The notes under the pieces were generated by a model. That model saw only the letters and a program-made list of their open reading frames with translations, did no database searches and was not told the origin of the DNA. From positions 1 to 46,477 of the forward strand of contig JAVBXL010000043.1 in NCBI GenBank assembly GCA_030824575.1: 46,477 nt of DNA, given 5' to 3'. The position numbers and the translations under genes were made by a program. Positions 18,290-25,784 of this stretch are shown here, one piece after another. The stretch is from a bacterium (GTDB lineage: Bacteria; Pseudomonadota; Alphaproteobacteria; Sphingomonadales; Sphingomonadaceae). How positions within the stretch are numbered: the stretch's first letter is position 1; each line of letters opens with the position of its first letter.

Positions 18290-19141
18290 TCAGAAGGCCG
18301 CGGTCAGCGAGAATACGACCTGGCTGCGCACGATCGACTTGCCGGCATTGTCGGCGTCGGCGACCGACAGGTTGGGGCGGAGGTAGTTTTCCTCCACGCG
18401 GGCGATGTCGGTGTCGACATAGGCCACGCCCAGCGTCAGCGGCGTGCCGGGGATGGCGAGGTCCGCACCCACCAGCCAGTCGAGATATTTGCCGGTCGGG
18501 GCGACCGACGTGCCGTTGGGGCCAAGGCCGCTATTGCCGTTCGACCAGCCCAGATGCGCCTTCAGCGTGACCGGCGTGTTGGGCACGGCACCGCTGACGT
18601 CGCCCCAGACGTAGAAATTGTCTTCCTTGTCGCCCGCCTTGTCAGGGATGCCGGTGCCATAGGCGGCAGCGTCATTATACCATTTGCCCAGCGCTTCCTG
18701 CTTGGGGGCATAGGCGACGCCGACCAGCGCTTTGACCGGGCCGATCTGGTGCGACAGCTTGACATAAGGCTCGGCGAAATCGGTTTCGTCTGCGCCCGAC
18801 GGATACATGTACCAGGTCAGGCCGACGTCCAGCGTTGTGCCCTCACCCAGCGGCATGGCATAGCCAGCGATCAGGTCGAGTTCGATGCCCGCGCCGCCGA
18901 AGGTGCCCCAGCCAGCGAGGTTCGACGCCCAAGTGCCGACATAGACGCCGCTTTCATGCGTTGCGGTGATGCCGCCCTGGACCGCCATGGCCTTGTCAGA
19001 CTGCGACACGCCACGGAAGCGATAGTCGGACACGAGGCCGACGCTGCCGGTAACGGTGACGGGGCTGGCGGGTGCTTCCTGCGCGAAAGCCGGCACGCTG
19101 GACATGAGCGCGAGGGCGGCACAGGCGATTTGATACTTCAT
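18290..19141 (-). CDS. TorF family putative outer-membrane porin
   Basis: A 283-residue outer-membrane beta-barrel with a cleavable signal peptide (MKYQIACAALALMSSVPAFAQ). The mature N-terminus has the family motif VTVTGSVGLVSDYRFRGVSQS, and the chain shows alternating aromatic/hydrophobic strands ending in a terminal Phe (SLTAAF), the usual barrel-assembly signal. Family members are common in proteobacteria; the substrate is not established. The ATG at 19141 follows AAGGGGAA; the alternative at 19159 would lengthen the signal peptide needlessly. It has its own hairpin terminator. Confidence 0.9.
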   Translation of the reverse strand: MKYQIACAALALMSSVPAFAQEAPASPVTVTGSVGLVSDYRFRGVSQSDKAMAVQGGITATHESGVYVGTWASNLAGWGTFGGAGIELDLIAGYAMPLGEGTTLDVGLTWYMYPSGADETDFAEPYVKLSHQIGPVKALVGVAYAPKQEALGKWYNDAAAYGTGIPDKAGDKEDNFYVWGDVSGAVPNTPVTLKAHLGWSNGNSGLGPNGTSVAPTGKYLDWLVGADLAIPGTPLTLGVAYVDTDIARVEENYLRPNLSVADADNAGKSIVRSQVVFSLTAAF

Positions 19142-19375
19142 GAACATTCCCCTTAACATTGGAATGTTCCGTCCTGCATCCGCTCTGGCCCGAAGATCTG
19201 TTGTTGATCGTCTTCAATACCGGCGGATAGGCTTGCCCTATTCTGTCCTGACCGCGAGACAAACCGCTTTTACTGCAACTGCGAACGGATCGAAGCGGCT
19301 GTGATATGCCGGGCACGGTTCTTTGCTAGATTGGCAACATAATATTGCTATTACGTTTCTGATAGCGAAGACGCT

Positions 19376-19414
19376 AAAGAAAAGCCGCCGCGCCGGGGGA
19401 GGCGCGGCGGCTCA
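19376..19414 (-). terminator. Intrinsic terminator of the SulP-carbonic anhydrase transcript
   Basis: Read on the minus strand, GAGCCGCCGCGCC pairs with GGCGCGGCGGCTT and is followed by TTTTCTTT. It lies about 30 bases beyond the SulP stop. Strong stem plus U-rich tail make it a convincing intrinsic terminator. Confidence 0.88.
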
Positions 19415-19441
19415 GGACATCGCCCGATTTTGTTGGGGGGA

Positions 19442-20938
19442 TCAGGCGACGAGTTGACGCATGCGTCCGGTGGCACCGAACAGTTCGACCGGTCCGCCTG
19501 CACCGCGGCGGCGATCGACCCATTCGCGCAGCATTTCCGCGCAGGTATGGTCGATATGGCCTAGCTTTTCGACGTTCAGGATGACCAGGCCCACCGTGGG
19601 CAACGAGTCCAGCTTTGCCGACAGCTTGGGCAGGCTCAGGAAGGTAGCGGTGCCGCGCAGTGCCACTTCATGCGCTTCGCCCCGGCTTTCCTCCACCATC
19701 TTCAGGCGCAGGCGGGTGGCGTGGGGCAGCAATTCGAGCAGCGACAGGCCGATGCCCACCAGCACGCCGGTCAGCAGGTCGGTCGTAACGACGCAGATCA
19801 GCGTAGCCGCCCATACGATCGCGGGCAGCGGGCCGTAGAGGTGGAAGAGATGCTTCACATGCGCGACGCTGACCAGGCGGACGCCGGTGATGACCAGAAT
19901 GCCGGCCAGTGCGGCCATCGGGATTTCACGCAGCAGCCAAGGCAGCAACGCGACGAAGCCCAATATCCAGACGCCGTGCAGAATGGCCGACAGGCGGGTC
20001 TTGGCGCCAGCCTGGACGTTAGCCGAGCTGCGGACGATGACGCCGGTCATCGGCAGCGCGCCAGCGAAGCCGCAGAGCAGATTGCCGACGCCCTGAGCGC
20101 TCAGTTCGCGGTTATAATCGGTGCGCACGCCGTCATGCATGCGATCGACCGCGGCGGCCGACAGCAAGGTTTCGGCGCTGGCAATGAAGGCGATGGCGAT
20201 GGCGGTGGTGAAGATTGCCGGATTCATCAGCTGCGCGAGCAGACCGGATTCGGGCAGGGCGATTGCCCCTACGATCGATTCGGGTACGGTCACGCGTGCG
20301 ACCGGCAGACCCAAGAAGAATGCGACCAGCGTTGCAACGAGCACACCGACGAGCGCACCGGGCACCAGCTTCATGGATGCAGGGCGGAATTTTTCCCAAC
20401 CCAGCATACTGAAGATGGTGACGAGGCCGACCGCGAAGGCCGTGACGGTATCGCCGGTCGTCAGGCCGAGTATCTGGCCCGGCATGGCGATCAGATTATG
20501 CAGGCCGCTGGACAAGGGCTTGTCGTCGAACAGCACATGGAACTGGCCGACCACGATCAGTACGCCGATCCCGGCAAGCATGCCATGTACCACCGCCGGT
20601 GAAATGGCGCGAAACCAGCCGCCGACCCGGAGCAGGCCAGCGACGACCTGAATCGCGCCCGCCAGAATAAGGATCGGTCCAAGGGCGGACAGGCCCTGTT
20701 CGCGCACGATTTCGAACACGATGACTGCAAGGCCAGCGGCGGGACCGCTGACCTGCAGCGGCGAACCCGCCAGCAGGCCAACGACGATACCGCCGATGAT
20801 ACCAGTGATCAGGCCCTTTTCCGGCGGCACGCCGGATGCAATCGCAATGCCCATGCAGAGCGGCATCGCCACCAGGAAGACGACGATCGACGCCGTGAAG
20901 TCGCGGCTGAAACTGCCGCCGGAAAGAGCCTTTGACAT
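19442..20938 (-). CDS. SulP family anion transporter (probable bicarbonate uptake)
   Basis: A 498-residue transporter with about ten to twelve membrane helices and a short C-terminal STAS domain (residues ~410-498, VGLVILNVEKLGHIDHTCAEML). The N-terminal signature ASIVVFLVAMPLCMGIAIASG and the QVSGPAAGLAVIVF loop are typical of SulP proteins. Some members move sulfate, others bicarbonate. Pairing with a beta-carbonic anhydrase three bases upstream favours bicarbonate. This inference comes from the arrangement, since substrate cannot be read from the motifs here. Confidence 0.88.
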   Translation of the reverse strand: MSKALSGGSFSRDFTASIVVFLVAMPLCMGIAIASGVPPEKGLITGIIGGIVVGLLAGSPLQVSGPAAGLAVIVFEIVREQGLSALGPILILAGAIQVVAGLLRVGGWFRAISPAVVHGMLAGIGVLIVVGQFHVLFDDKPLSSGLHNLIAMPGQILGLTTGDTVTAFAVGLVTIFSMLGWEKFRPASMKLVPGALVGVLVATLVAFFLGLPVARVTVPESIVGAIALPESGLLAQLMNPAIFTTAIAIAFIASAETLLSAAAVDRMHDGVRTDYNRELSAQGVGNLLCGFAGALPMTGVIVRSSANVQAGAKTRLSAILHGVWILGFVALLPWLLREIPMAALAGILVITGVRLVSVAHVKHLFHLYGPLPAIVWAATLICVVTTDLLTGVLVGIGLSLLELLPHATRLRLKMVEESRGEAHEVALRGTATFLSLPKLSAKLDSLPTVGLVILNVEKLGHIDHTCAEMLREWVDRRRGAGGPVELFGATGRMRQLVA

Positions 20939-20941
20939 GAT

Positions 20942-21640
20942 TTACTCCGCCGCTTGGGCAATGGCCGATTCGCCGGTGAGGCGACGGCCATGGGGAAGCG
21001 CGACCGGCATCGGCCGGCCTTCGCGCAGAGGCGAGAAATGGCCTGTTTCGCCGTCCAGACCCAAAATCTGACCGGCATGGATATCGACATACCAGCCATG
21101 CAGCGCGATTTCGCCGCGCGCGATGCCCGACGCGACCGACGGGTGGGTGCGCAGATGGGCGAGTTGGGCGACGACATTTTCCAGCGCCATGTTGCGCAGC
21201 TTTTCGGCGTCGCTCAGATCATCGGGATAATTTTCGCGGCAGACCATCTGCGCGGCGTGGCTGTGGCGCAGCCAGGCGGCGACATTGGGCATCTTCGTCA
21301 GGTCGGCATTGGTGGACAGTGCCTTCATCGCGCCGCAGTCGCTATGGCCGCACACGATGATGTCGCGCACGCCCAGCACCATCACCGCATATTCGACGGT
21401 CGAGGTGACGCCGCCATTTTGCGTGGCGTGCGGAGGGACGATGTTGCCAGCGTTGCGGCAGACGAACAGATCGCCGGGCGCAGCCTGCATGATATGTTCG
21501 GGGACGATGCGCGAATCGGCGCAGGAAATCATCAGCGCCTTGGGGCTTTGGCCATGGCTGGCCAGTTGGTTATAGAGGGCGCTTTCGTTCGGGAAAACCT
21601 TGGTTTCGAAGCTGAATACGCGACCGAGTAGCTCGTTCAT
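20942..21640 (-). CDS. can: Beta-carbonic anhydrase
   Basis: A 232-residue cytoplasmic zinc enzyme interconverting CO2 and bicarbonate. Zinc ligands are Cys40 (SCADSR, with the Asp42-Arg44 dyad) and His99/Cys102 (VCGHSDC). Length and the GEIALHGWYVDIHAG region near the C-terminus fit the beta class. It is the first gene of a two-gene transcript: the SulP gene starts three bases after its stop, so the enzyme may set the bicarbonate pool at the transporter. No regulator is adjacent. Confidence 0.95.
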   Translation of the reverse strand: MNELLGRVFSFETKVFPNESALYNQLASHGQSPKALMISCADSRIVPEHIMQAAPGDLFVCRNAGNIVPPHATQNGGVTSTVEYAVMVLGVRDIIVCGHSDCGAMKALSTNADLTKMPNVAAWLRHSHAAQMVCRENYPDDLSDAEKLRNMALENVVAQLAHLRTHPSVASGIARGEIALHGWYVDIHAGQILGLDGETGHFSPLREGRPMPVALPHGRRLTGESAIAQAAE

Positions 21641-21819
21641 GGAGTCTATCCTCTTCTCAATAGGGTTCCGGTCAGGGGGCGGACCGGTATATGAGGAAGG
21701 ATAGGGATGTGGTTTTGCTGCGGCGCAGCGGGTTTGTTAAAAACTATGTCTGAGCAGTGATCCGTGCGATTGCCGCGCCAAGCCGTATGAATCCGCGGTT
21801 CCGCGCAGGAAACCGCCGG

Positions 21820-22530
21820 TCAGCGCCGGTCGACCACCGCGCTGAACATATAGCCGGCGCCACGAACGGTAACAATCGGCGCAGGCTGTCCGCCCGCGCC
21901 CAGCTTTCGGCGCAAGCGGCTGACCAGCACGTCGATGCTGCGATCCGACGACGGCGCGTCGCGCACGCCCGCCAGTTCCATCAGCCGCGCGCGCGCGATC
22001 ACCGTCTGGGCATGATCCAGAAACACCGTCAGCAGTGTAAATTCGGCAGCGGTCAGTTCCACCAGCCGGCTTTGCGGATCGGTCACTTCCCGCCGGGCAA
22101 AATCCACGATCCAGCCATCGAAAATAGCCTCCGTCTGGCGGCGCAGGCCCAGTGCCCGTTCGCCCCGGCCACGCCGCAACACGGCGCGCAGGCGTGCGGC
22201 GAGTTCCCGCATCGAATAGGGTTTGGCCATATAATCGTCCGCGCCCAGTTCCAGCCCGACCACCCGGTCGACCTCAGAGCTGTTCGATCCGACCAGGATG
22301 ATGGGGACGTCGCTGCGTTCGCGGATATCGCGGCACAGGTCTAGCCCATCGGGGCCGCGCAGCGCCGCATCCAGCACGACGGCGCCAACCGGCATGCTGG
22401 TAAGGGCGCTGAAAATATCCGTCGCCGAAGCCGCGGGCAGAGCGCGAAACCCGCCCTGCTCAAGATATTCGCGGACCTTGTGCCGCAAATCCTGGTGCAA
22501 TTCGGCGATCAGTATCAACGGTGGACTCAT
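21820..22530 (-). CDS. Orphan OmpR-family regulator with altered receiver
   Basis: A 236-residue regulator, same length and layout as the paired one at 17.4-18.1 kb and clearly a paralogue (ERSDVPII, VGLELGADDY and SRLRRKL shared). The winged helix looks intact. The receiver keeps phospho-acceptor Asp54 (VVLDAALRG) and Lys103 (MAKPY), but the acidic pair is Glu10/Leu11 instead of Glu/Asp, so Mg2+ binding and phosphorylation may be impaired. No kinase is nearby. Start: ATG at 22530, overlapping by four bases the stop of a small upstream ORF; the longer frame to 22731 lacks similarity. Confidence 0.88.
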   Translation of the reverse strand: MSPPLILIAELHQDLRHKVREYLEQGGFRALPAASATDIFSALTSMPVGAVVLDAALRGPDGLDLCRDIRERSDVPIILVGSNSSEVDRVVGLELGADDYMAKPYSMRELAARLRAVLRRGRGERALGLRRQTEAIFDGWIVDFARREVTDPQSRLVELTAAEFTLLTVFLDHAQTVIARARLMELAGVRDAPSSDRSIDVLVSRLRRKLGAGGQPAPIVTVRGAGYMFSAVVDRR

Positions 22531-22652
22531 CCGCCCTGCACGGCGCCATGCGTGGCGATCCGGCTCTGATTCGCGGCATGAGCATGACGGACGGGGGCCG
22601 ACAGAGCTGCGGCGGATAGGGCCGCCACGACAGGGGCGGGAATCGGGAACAT
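22527..22652 (-). CDS. Small ORF (41 aa) coupled to the orphan regulator
   Basis: A 41-codon ORF, MFPIPAPVVAALSAAALSA... ending AVQGG. The ATG at 22652 follows GGAGGAGAAG at ideal spacing, the strongest Shine-Dalgarno in the region. Its TGA overlaps the regulator ATG (ATGA), so translation of the regulator is probably coupled to it. The first ~26 residues are hydrophobic and end AHA|AN, resembling a short signal peptide, with a ~15-residue polar remainder. Either a small secreted/membrane peptide or a leader that sets regulator translation. Function unknown. Confidence 0.55.
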   Translation of the reverse strand: MFPIPAPVVAALSAAALSAPVRHAHAANQSRIATHGAVQGG

Positions 22653-22787
22653 GGACTTCTCCTCCGCGGCAGAAGCGATCGGGACATTCTGCCCGTGGAA
22701 TCGCGGATGGGCGAAAGACTAGGACTGGCAAATGTCTCCGTAATTTGCCGGATGTAACAAATCATTGCCAGCGCAATTATTCGCGCG

Positions 22788-23303
22788 TCATTGCGCGGCA
22801 ATCAGCGTGGGCGACAGGGTCGCAACGCCGCGCATATGTGCGATCAACGCCGACAGCCACAGCGCATCCCCGGCCGCGTGATGGCGCGGCGCCCCCTGCC
22901 CGTCGGCAAAGGCCATGGCGGCGGCGACCCGCCCCGCATCCGCACCCTGCTCATCAAACAGGGTCACGACATGCTGGATTTTGAAGGGCGTCGGCACCCC
23001 GGCCGCGGCGGCCAGCGTATCGAGCCAATATTGATCGATCAGGCTGTCGGCGACCACCCGGCGCCCCTGCGTCGCAGCAGCCAGTTCCGCCAGCACGATC
23101 GCCGCGGGCTGCCCTTCGCCCTCGATCCGTTCCCGGCTCAAGCCATGCAGCGCCTCGGCCTCTGCGGTCCAGTCCCAACCAGCCCAGTCGTGATGCGGCC
23201 GGATCAGCCAGCTGCGCGACCTGTCGCCATCGGCTATGCCCACTTCGATCGGGAAGGACCGTCCATGGCGTGGCAGGCAGGACGCCTCGAAATCGATCGT
23301 CAT
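22788..23303 (-). CDS. DEDDh-type 3'-5' exonuclease family protein
   Basis: A 171-residue protein. Residues 1-10 (MTIDFEASCLP) hold the first exonuclease motif with acidic Asp and Glu, the middle includes a conserved Asp (VVADSLIDQYWLD), and the C-terminal RHHAAGDALW is the HxxxxD motif of the DEDDh group. These residues bind two metals for hydrolysis of DNA or RNA ends, as in the proofreading epsilon subunit or RNase T. It is a stand-alone short domain, so the substrate is unknown. The ATG at 23303 is set by the motif at the very N-terminus. Confidence 0.8.
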   Translation of the reverse strand: MTIDFEASCLPRHGRSFPIEVGIADGDRSRSWLIRPHHDWAGWDWTAEAEALHGLSRERIEGEGQPAAIVLAELAAATQGRRVVADSLIDQYWLDTLAAAAGVPTPFKIQHVVTLFDEQGADAGRVAAAMAFADGQGAPRHHAAGDALWLSALIAHMRGVATLSPTLIAAQ

Positions 23304-23523
23304 GATGTGCAAGGCACAGCTCCAAATTGTCGTGCGGCCTGCCCCCTCCAAGCATGTGCCGCGCGTTCTTCTATGCGCCCCTTTCGGCCCCAACTATGTC
23401 ATGCCAAAGTCAATCGCCACCCCTTTTGGCAAAAATCATATGCGGTGAAGCAAGGGCGCGTCGAAACGCGGGACGTGCGCATTATCTTCTGCTAGGCGGC
23501 GGAAACCAAAGGGAAACACGCGC

Positions 23524-24492
23524 ATGACCGTTGTCGCCGCCTATCTCTATCGCAACGGCCAGCGGGTGCGCCCGGTGGCGATCGATGAACGGGTCGAGTG
23601 TGCGCCCGACAAGTCGGAATTCATCTGGATCGGCGTCGCCGACCCCACCGAGGCGGAGATGGAGACGCTGGCCCGCACCCATGGCCTGCATCCGCTGGCG
23701 GTGGAGGATGCGATCAAGGCGAATCAGCTGCCCAAGGTGGACATCTACGGCGACCAGCTGTTCGTGGTTGCCCGCACCGCCCATGTCGAGGGCGACTCCA
23801 TCTGCTACGGTGAAACCGCCCTTTTCGTTGGCCCCAGCCATATCGTCAGCGTTCGCCACGGATCGGCCCGCGCCCATCTGGCGCTGCGCGAGGAGTTGGA
23901 GGCGGTGCCGTCACGCCTGGCCCAGGGGGTCGACTATGTCCTGCACGCCATCCTCGACTTCATCGTCGACGGCTATCTGCCGATCATCGAGGGGATCGAG
24001 GAGGAGGTGCTGGAAATGGAGCAGCAGATGATCGACCATTTCCTGCGCCGGGAGGATATCACCCGCATTTTCAGCCTGCGCCGCCAGTTGATCCGATTCC
24101 AGCGCATCCTGCTGCCCATGCAGGAGGTCGCGACCAAATTCGTGAAGATGGATCTGCCCAGCATCGATCCCGAAGCCCGCCCCTATTTCAGCGATGTGCG
24201 CGACCATGTCCGCCGAGTGCAGACGATGGTCGATGATCTGCGCGAAATCCTGAACAGCGTGTTCGAATCGAGCAACTTGCTGGAGCAGCAGCGCACCGGC
24301 GAGATTACGCGGCAATTGGCCGCCTGGGCCGCGATCCTGGCCGTGCCGACGGCGATCGCCGGCATATACGGCATGAATTTCGAACATATGCCCGAACTCA
24401 AGACGCGCTACGGCTATTTCGTGGTGCTAGGCGTGATCGGCGTGGTCTGTTCGCTGCTCTATGCGCGGTTCAAGAAGCTGAAGTGGCTGTAA
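23524..24492 (+). CDS. corA: CorA family magnesium/cobalt transporter
   Basis: A 322-residue channel. A large cytoplasmic N-terminal domain is followed by a long stalk helix and two C-terminal membrane helices. The signature YGMNFEHMPEL, including the GMN selectivity motif, sits between them, and the chain ends in a basic KKLKWL tail. It forms a pentamer that admits Mg2+ (and Co2+). The gene reads towards the lacI-type gene and overlaps its 3' end by 23 bases. Confidence 0.95.
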   Translation: MTVVAAYLYRNGQRVRPVAIDERVECAPDKSEFIWIGVADPTEAEMETLARTHGLHPLAVEDAIKANQLPKVDIYGDQLFVVARTAHVEGDSICYGETALFVGPSHIVSVRHGSARAHLALREELEAVPSRLAQGVDYVLHAILDFIVDGYLPIIEGIEEEVLEMEQQMIDHFLRREDITRIFSLRRQLIRFQRILLPMQEVATKFVKMDLPSIDPEARPYFSDVRDHVRRVQTMVDDLREILNSVFESSNLLEQQRTGEITRQLAAWAAILAVPTAIAGIYGMNFEHMPELKTRYGYFVVLGVIGVVCSLLYARFKKLKWL

Positions 24493-25525
24493 CCGCTGCC
24501 ACCGATTCGCGGATCACCAGTTCATGCGGCAGATAGTCGTTCACGCGGGCGGTGGCGTCCCCGCCCCGCGCCAAGGCGACGGCCAGGGTGGCGGCCTGCG
24601 CTGAAATCTGCTTGCCTGGATGCTTGACGGTCGTCAGCGACGGCCAGATTTTTACCGCGATCGGCGTGTCGTCAAACCCCGCCACGGACAGGTCGCGCGG
24701 CACGTCCAGCCCGCGCCGGTGCGCCAGTGACACGATCGCGGCGGCCATGTCGTCATTGCTGGCAAAGATCGCGGTGGGCCGATCGGGCAGGTCCAGCAAC
24801 ATCGCGCCAGCCGCCAGCCCCGATTCGAAACTCATGTCGCCGCTGACGATCAGGTTGGGCCGGATGGGCAGCCCAGCGTCGCGCAGCGCCGCCTGATAGC
24901 CCTCGCACCGGGTCCGGTGGATCAGGTGGCCGGTGCCGCCGCGGATGAAGCCGATGTTCCGATGTCCCAAGCCGATCAGATAGGCGGTCATGTCCCGCGC
25001 CGCGCCATAATCGTCGATCCGCACGCAATGATCGCCCGGCAGGTCGTCGCCTGGCGACATCGCCACGACCGGAACCGGGAAATCGGTGGTCAGGCCATGG
25101 CGGTTGGCGACTTCGCAATAGGGCGGGACGATCAGGATCGCATGCGCGCCATTTTCCACCAGCCCCTGCATCTGTTGCGCGATTTCTTTCGGATCGCCGC
25201 TTTCCAGCGGGCGCAGCAATAACTGCGCGCCCAGCCGACTAGTCGCGTCCAGCGCCCCCACCAGGATAGAGCTGAGAAAGGCGTTTTCGATATTGCGATA
25301 GAGCAGCCCGATCCGCGTCGCGCTGGCGCTGGCGAGCGAGCGCGCGGCCATATTGGGGATGTAGTTGAGGTCGCGCACGGCCGTCATCACCGCCTCGCGC
25401 GTGCTGTCACGCACCCGCGGGCTGTTGTTGAGGACGTTCGACACGGTCATGGCCGATACGCCGGCCCGCTCCGCCACGGTCTGGATAGTGATGGCCTGGC
25501 TGGCGCGGCGACCCGAACGGGCCAT
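24470..25525 (-). CDS. LacI family transcriptional repressor of the adjacent sugar locus
   Basis: A 351-residue regulator. The N-terminal helix-turn-helix and hinge (ITIQTVAERAGVSAMTVSNVLNN...YIPNMAARSL, residues ~12-65) bind palindromic operators; the rest is a periplasmic-binding-protein-like effector domain (IGLLYRNIENAF, FASNDDMA, VAGFDDTPIA). It is divergent from the TonB receptor gene, and the intergenic region carries matching palindromes (TAGCGCTA). It likely represses the receptor-glycosidase operon until a sugar derivative binds. Its 3' end overlaps corA by 23 bases. The effector is unknown. Confidence 0.92.
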   Translation of the reverse strand: MARSGRRASQAITIQTVAERAGVSAMTVSNVLNNSPRVRDSTREAVMTAVRDLNYIPNMAARSLASASATRIGLLYRNIENAFLSSILVGALDATSRLGAQLLLRPLESGDPKEIAQQMQGLVENGAHAILIVPPYCEVANRHGLTTDFPVPVVAMSPGDDLPGDHCVRIDDYGAARDMTAYLIGLGHRNIGFIRGGTGHLIHRTRCEGYQAALRDAGLPIRPNLIVSGDMSFESGLAAGAMLLDLPDRPTAIFASNDDMAAAIVSLAHRRGLDVPRDLSVAGFDDTPIAVKIWPSLTTVKHPGKQISAQAATLAVALARGGDATARVNDYLPHELVIRESVAAVTATSAS

Positions 25526-25573
25526 GCGAAAACTCCTTGCAAACGGACGGAACGGCTGCGCCGCTGTCGCATG

Positions 25574-25585
25574 TTTAACGCTATA
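25574..25585. promoter_or_regulatory. Possible weak third LacI operator near its own gene
   Basis: TTTAACGCTATA differs at two positions from the TTTAGCGCTACA site further right. It lies 49 bases upstream of the regulator ATG, where autoregulation would act. Similarity is suggestive only. Confidence 0.35.
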
Positions 25586-25650
25586 TTCCGGACGGTTGCA
25601 AATGCCCCGACGATGCCCTGTGACACAAAATCCGCATCAGCGCCAAAAAA

Positions 25651-25662
25651 TGTAGCGCTAAA
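25651..25662. promoter_or_regulatory. LacI-type operator O1
   Basis: TGTAGCGCTAAA, with core palindrome TAGCGCTA. It lies just upstream of the receptor promoter and is the reverse complement of the second site at 25697, to which it is perfectly matched over 12 bases. Confidence 0.8.
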
Positions 25663-25671
25663 ATCTCTATA

Positions 25672-25700
25672 TTGACTTCATCTCCACAGAGGAAGATTTA
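25672..25700 (+). promoter_or_regulatory. Promoter of the TonB receptor operon
   Basis: TTGACT at 25672-25677 and GATTTA at 25695-25700 are separated by 17 bases, as expected for a housekeeping sigma factor. The -10 overlaps operator O2 and the -35 lies between O1 and O2, so a bound or looped repressor would block polymerase. Confidence 0.65.
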
Positions 25701-25708
25701 GCGCTACA
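25697..25708. promoter_or_regulatory. LacI-type operator O2
   Basis: TTTAGCGCTACA, inverse copy of O1; palindrome centres are 46 bases apart. It overlaps the predicted -10 element, which suits direct repression. Confidence 0.8.
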
Positions 25709-25784
25709 ACCGAGCGGCCAACCGCTGGTGAGATTAACTTTGTACGACCGCGCGCCGACACAGGCGCCGGACAGGGGAGGATAT

